Assembly: GCA_946807835.1 (NCBI GenBank)
Contig: OX327683.1
Span: forward strand, 37,445,001-37,509,000
Origin: Ailanthus altissimus
Taxonomy: Eukaryota; Streptophyta; Magnoliopsida; Sapindales; Simaroubaceae
Length of the DNA stretch: 64,000 nucleotides
Direction of reading: 5' to 3'
The position numbers and the translations under genes were made by a program. Position 1 is the first letter of the stretch, and each line of letters begins with the position of its first letter. Under the pieces are notes generated by a model that saw only the letters and a list, made by a program, of their open reading frames with translations, was not told where the DNA came from and searched no databases. Of the stretch, positions 60,569 to 64,000 are shown piece after piece.

Positions 60569-61049
60569 TATTGGATAAAAATTTTAATTGATAAAAGGAT
60601 AACCATAACTAGGATTTCATGCTAAACCATCAAAAAGAATAAAATCGAAAGCGTATCTAAATTTATAGAAACCGAAAGTGTATCTAAATTCATAGAAACG
60701 CAAAAAATTAGGGTTGATGTCTTCCACATCTAAACCTTTTATTTATGAGAGAAAAGTTGCCGTCACTCACTGATAAGATGTGAATGAGTAATACGTTAAG
60801 GTTTAGACTGAGGATCTCAACCTATTATTTATAGTATTTTATTTTATTTTAGCTCATCATAAAATAAAATAAAATAACTGAGTTTTTACACATTAAAACT
60901 CATATCATATGTGATGTCCTAAAAGTTCAATAATAAATAAATTTTATTTGATCATTTTTAATGAATAATAAAAATAAATAGTTGATAATATATAATTAAT
61001 TGATATATATATATATATATAGACCTACTTTAATATATAATACCTAACA
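60569..61049 (-). repeat. 5' LTR of the copia element
   Basis: It is homologous to 54184-54627, including the palindromic 'attttattttattttagc' / 'cataaaataaaataaaat' segment. It is longer because of a tandem duplication of about 30 bases around 60650-60700 and an at run at 61005-61020. Confidence 0.85.
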
Positions 61050-61082
61050 TTTTAGCAATTTCTGGTCATTTGTGATTTAATT

Positions 61083-61834
61083 TGTTGAAGCGGAAGCACA
61101 CAAACAAGTTAAACAATTCACCCAAGTAATATAATAATGCAGAACAAGTTATTAAAAAATAAAAGAGAGAAATGGTAGAAGAAGAACACACAAAGAATTA
61201 CGTGGTTCGGCAACTTACCTACGTCCACGGCGGATCAAGATCACACTCTTCTCTTATTATGAGTTACAAGGCAACCACAAAGTATGCCTATTACAAAAAA
61301 AATCACAAAGAAAACTCTCTCTTACTCTAGGGATTTTCTCTCACAAAGAACCACTAAGAATAATCACTAAGATTATTGTTGATCACCAAGATCTCTCTAA
61401 GATCACAAAGATCTCCCTAACTTGATCACAAAGATTGTCAGAATCACAAAGTTATGTTTACAAGTCAATTGATAGCCTTTTTATAGGCCTTGGGACGTCT
61501 TAGATTTTCCCTATATGTGTGGGAGTCGTATTAGGGAGTCCTAGAATAAGTGGGAAACGAAATTAGGAAGTTTTCTAATTTCAGGATACTGTTTCCACGT
61601 CCAGCGTTGCAGCGTTGGGATCTCGTCGCTCCAGCGCTGGCGCGCTTCTGCTGAGCGCTGCGGCGCTGGCTTCTTGGTGCTGCGACACCCACTCCTGGTC
61701 GCCGCGACACTGATCGCATGGTGCACATTCTCGTTTTTCGCTTCCTTTCACGTCTGTCTTTAATCTGTGTACACCTTACACATTTAATTTGATCCCCCAA
61801 TTATATTTAATAATTTTTAATTAATATTCTCACA
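61083..61834. mobile_element. Solo LTR with 5-bp target-site duplication (copy C)
   Basis: It begins tgttgaagcggaagc and ends attctcaca, with taatt on both sides (61078-61082 and 61835-61839). It is the reverse of copies A and B. The GC-rich block at 61600-61720 (gcgctgcggcgctgg-like repeats) produces two overlapping minus-strand ORFs that are not genes. It lies 33 bases from the end of the copia element. Confidence 0.87.
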
Positions 61835-63594
61835 TAATTAAATCATAGGTATTGGTCATTATAATTTCATACACCCTATAATTCTTTACGAGAATTTTAA
61901 TTTATTGGCAAATAAACGAAGATATCAATTTTTCTTTCTATTCCAATTCATTCAAAAATAAGGTAAATGGCTAATGCACACGATTCAGTTAAGAGATTAA
62001 TAGTTTAGTTCCATTGCTCCATCTCTGCTGATAGCATGTTTAAAACAATGAAAAGAGTCTTATAATGTATTTTCTGTGATGGTCGTTCCCATTGATAAAA
62101 ATCATCAAAAGTCAATCTCTTTTTTTAAATAAGATTGCAAGCAATATATTATCAAGCTATCTTATTTTTTGAATATTTTAAAGGACGACGAGAACAAAGA
62201 AATTATTAAAATTTACAATTTTATCTAGCACCAATATCAACACCTGTAATGTAAAGAAAATATATTTTCAAGAATGTTGGCTCAGTTCATAATGAACATA
62301 TTTCAATCTTTTTAATTTCTTGTATTATGCTCTCCTAAAAATATTATAATTATACTTGTTAAAAATATTAGATTCATAATGTATGGTATGATTTCGAAAA
62401 GTGAAAAAAGATAAGTTAAAAAAAATAATCTCGTTACTACCTTTAAAGATGTTGGATATCTGTAATTTGATTAGTGAAATAGTATCTATTTCTAAAGAGT
62501 ATTTTTTTAAATTGAACAAAGAAAATATTTTGTTGAGAATAAACAAAATATTGAAAAATTGGCCCCGCTTCAATCATAATAATTATTTTTTTTTAAAACA
62601 CTATGATCATAATTATTAATACGGACTATTTCCACGTAAAAAGGAATCTTTTGCCGTAATAAACTAATGGTAAAAAAATTATGTACTTTTTTCTTTATTG
62701 AATAGAAATAATCCCTGCAAATCTGAAACTTGTATAGTAGAAAATAGGTAATTAAGCTTTAAAAAAATTATTAAAAAAAAATCTTGAACTTAAAAAAGAA
62801 AAATACAAGAGAGAGAAAATAAAGCCAATATTGAACTTCGAAGGTTTCCATAATTTTGGTTGAAATGTATGACATTATGCAGTATTTACATAATTAAGAT
62901 GATGGGACGCAGTAGTTAAAATTCTTTACATTCGCACCTGTAAACTCCTCACCGTATTCTTTTCTTTTTAGTTGTAACATAACCTCCAACTAAAAACTGT
63001 ATAATTAATATTATCCAAGACAATTACAAAATAAAATAAAACAACTTCATCAGTTATATTGGTTTTTGTTAGTATATGAAAGACGAAGAGGAAGTTAAAG
63101 TTTGCGTGTTGTGCACCAAATCAAGAGTGTCGTAGCGCTCCAATCTCTAGATCAGACGCTACAACACCCAATTGGGTTAATGTTCAAATGCCAAAGTTTA
63201 AAGTTGTGACTCTCAAAGGAGTCGCCTATCCTTTTAAATAAGTATGATTTTTTAAAAAATTATTTTGTTATTCTAAAAAGACACTTCAACTTTATAAATA
63301 TTGCATGCACACTTAATTAATAATAACTAACTTTTCTTCTTAATCATTTGATCTAACTTCTCACCACTTTCATAAGTACACACTTGTTGTCAAAGGAGAA
63401 TATATATGGTGTGCATCTTTATATTCTCTAATTAGTCATTGAATTTTAAAACTATCCTACCTTTTAATTCAAGTGTATCTTGATTAACATCAATTGAGGG
63501 GGTATAAATAGTTTAAGATAGTGTTAAGCATGCTTTGACTTCATTATTATTTTTGTTGTTGAGGGAGGAAACACCCTTCTCCCTCTTGAGGTTA
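61835..63594. other. AT-rich intergenic sequence, no gene
   Basis: The short ORFs at 62325 and 62401 lie on opposite strands of the same AT-rich stretch and have no family features. At 63110-63170 a phrase with 'gtagcgctcc' and 'agacgctacaacaccc' resembles the GC-rich motifs of the LTRs and of 9005-9050. Confidence 0.4.
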
Positions 63595-64000
63595 TGTTGA
63601 AGCGAAAAATCTCAAGTTCAACTTAAAATCTTAACCTCCTTGCGCAGCAAAATAACTTGTTAATCAAGCAAAAAATAACAAGAATCCAAAGCAGAATATA
63701 AAAGAGTACAACACAATCTTACGTGGTTCGGTCAATTGCCTATATTCACGGTGGATCCAAGGATTCTAACCTCTCTTATTAACTCTCTAGAGATTTTACA
63801 AAGAAAACTCAATTAGAAGAACCCTCAAAATGACCTAATGTTTAGTGAACCCTTACTCTACCACGAACAATGATCATCTAAACGACGATTCCATCCTAGC
63901 GTACACAAGTACTTAGTGTCTATTTAGTTCTTCTCCTCTCTTAGAGTCTCTCTTAATGCTTTATCTCAACTAAAGGGTTTACAAGTGTTTATATAGGATG
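63595..64000. repeat. LTR of the 8921-type family, reverse orientation, cut by window end
   Basis: It begins tgttgaagcgaaaaatctc. It carries 'cttacgtggttcggtcaatt' and 'tattcacggtggatcc', then ctctctagagattttacaaa and 'gaagaaccctcaaaatgacc'. These match 9240-9560 in reverse complement. The right end is outside the window. Confidence 0.7.

Larger units (their letters stand above)
54184..61049 (-). mobile_element. Ty1/copia LTR retrotransposon, decayed
   Basis: The terminal repeats are 54184-54627 and 60569-61049. The purine tract beside the left repeat and the worn primer site beside the right one show that the element points leftward. Between them, on the minus strand and in order, lie Gag, zinc knuckle, protease, integrase, reverse transcriptase and RNase H remnants. 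The two LTRs differ at many positions. The right one has a tandem duplication of about 30 bases (60648-60700). This is an old insertion. tttt is found at both edges, a partial target duplication. Confidence 0.9.

Noticed and set aside
1..64000. CRISPR arrays, bacterial operons, intact tRNA or rRNA genes
   Set aside because: None are seen. Composition, intron-free ERFs, LTR elements and plastid relics fit a plant nuclear genome.

Overview
The window is nuclear DNA of a flowering plant, almost certainly a eudicot. It has AT-rich intergenic DNA, plant LTR retrotransposons with initiator-Met tRNA primer sites, hAT-type MITEs, plastid DNA relics and five small genes encoding AP2/ERF transcription factors of the AtERF1/AtERF2 type. 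The genus cannot be read from the sequence alone.

Layout. 1-8920: a young Ty3/Gypsy-type LTR retrotransposon, its left end cut by the window. It carries no recognisable gag-pol but holds two antisense coding stretches: an intron-free copy of a LONELY GUY (LOG) cytokinin-activation gene with one nonsense codon, and an unidentified ORF. It sits inside an older LTR (8921 to about 9558). 9613-10213: a solo LTR with target-site duplication. 11104-53471: five tandem ERF genes, all on the plus strand, at 11104, 24980, 34322, 45000 and 52869. The first two are a recent segmental duplication that includes about 6-8 kb of flanking DNA. A sixth promoter copy without a gene lies at about 41870-42870. The spaces between the genes hold insertions: hAT-like MITEs, two TRIM elements, a worn copia relic, solo LTRs and degenerate tandem repeats. 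46071-47700: a mosaic of short fragments from at least eight different plastid genes. 54184-61049: a decayed Ty1/copia element on the minus strand. 61083-61834 and 63595-64000: further LTRs.

Function. The working genes are the ERFs, single-exon factors expected to bind GCC-box promoters in ethylene, jasmonate and stress responses. Each has a TATA box shortly before the start codon. A conserved promoter block (core gtgcttgaaa) is seen upstream of four of them and in the orphan promoter; the fifth gene shares only an adjoining motif. The copies are diverging: one has lost its stop codon and reads into old 3' UTR, one has lost its C-terminal tail, and one has lost four residues of the DNA-binding sheet plus a base-contacting arginine. 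In the second gene the distal promoter block now lies more than 3 kb away, with a TRIM and a MITE in between.

Limits. Family calls come from motifs read by eye. No alignment or database search was run, and plastid and ERF comparisons rest on remembered family sequences.
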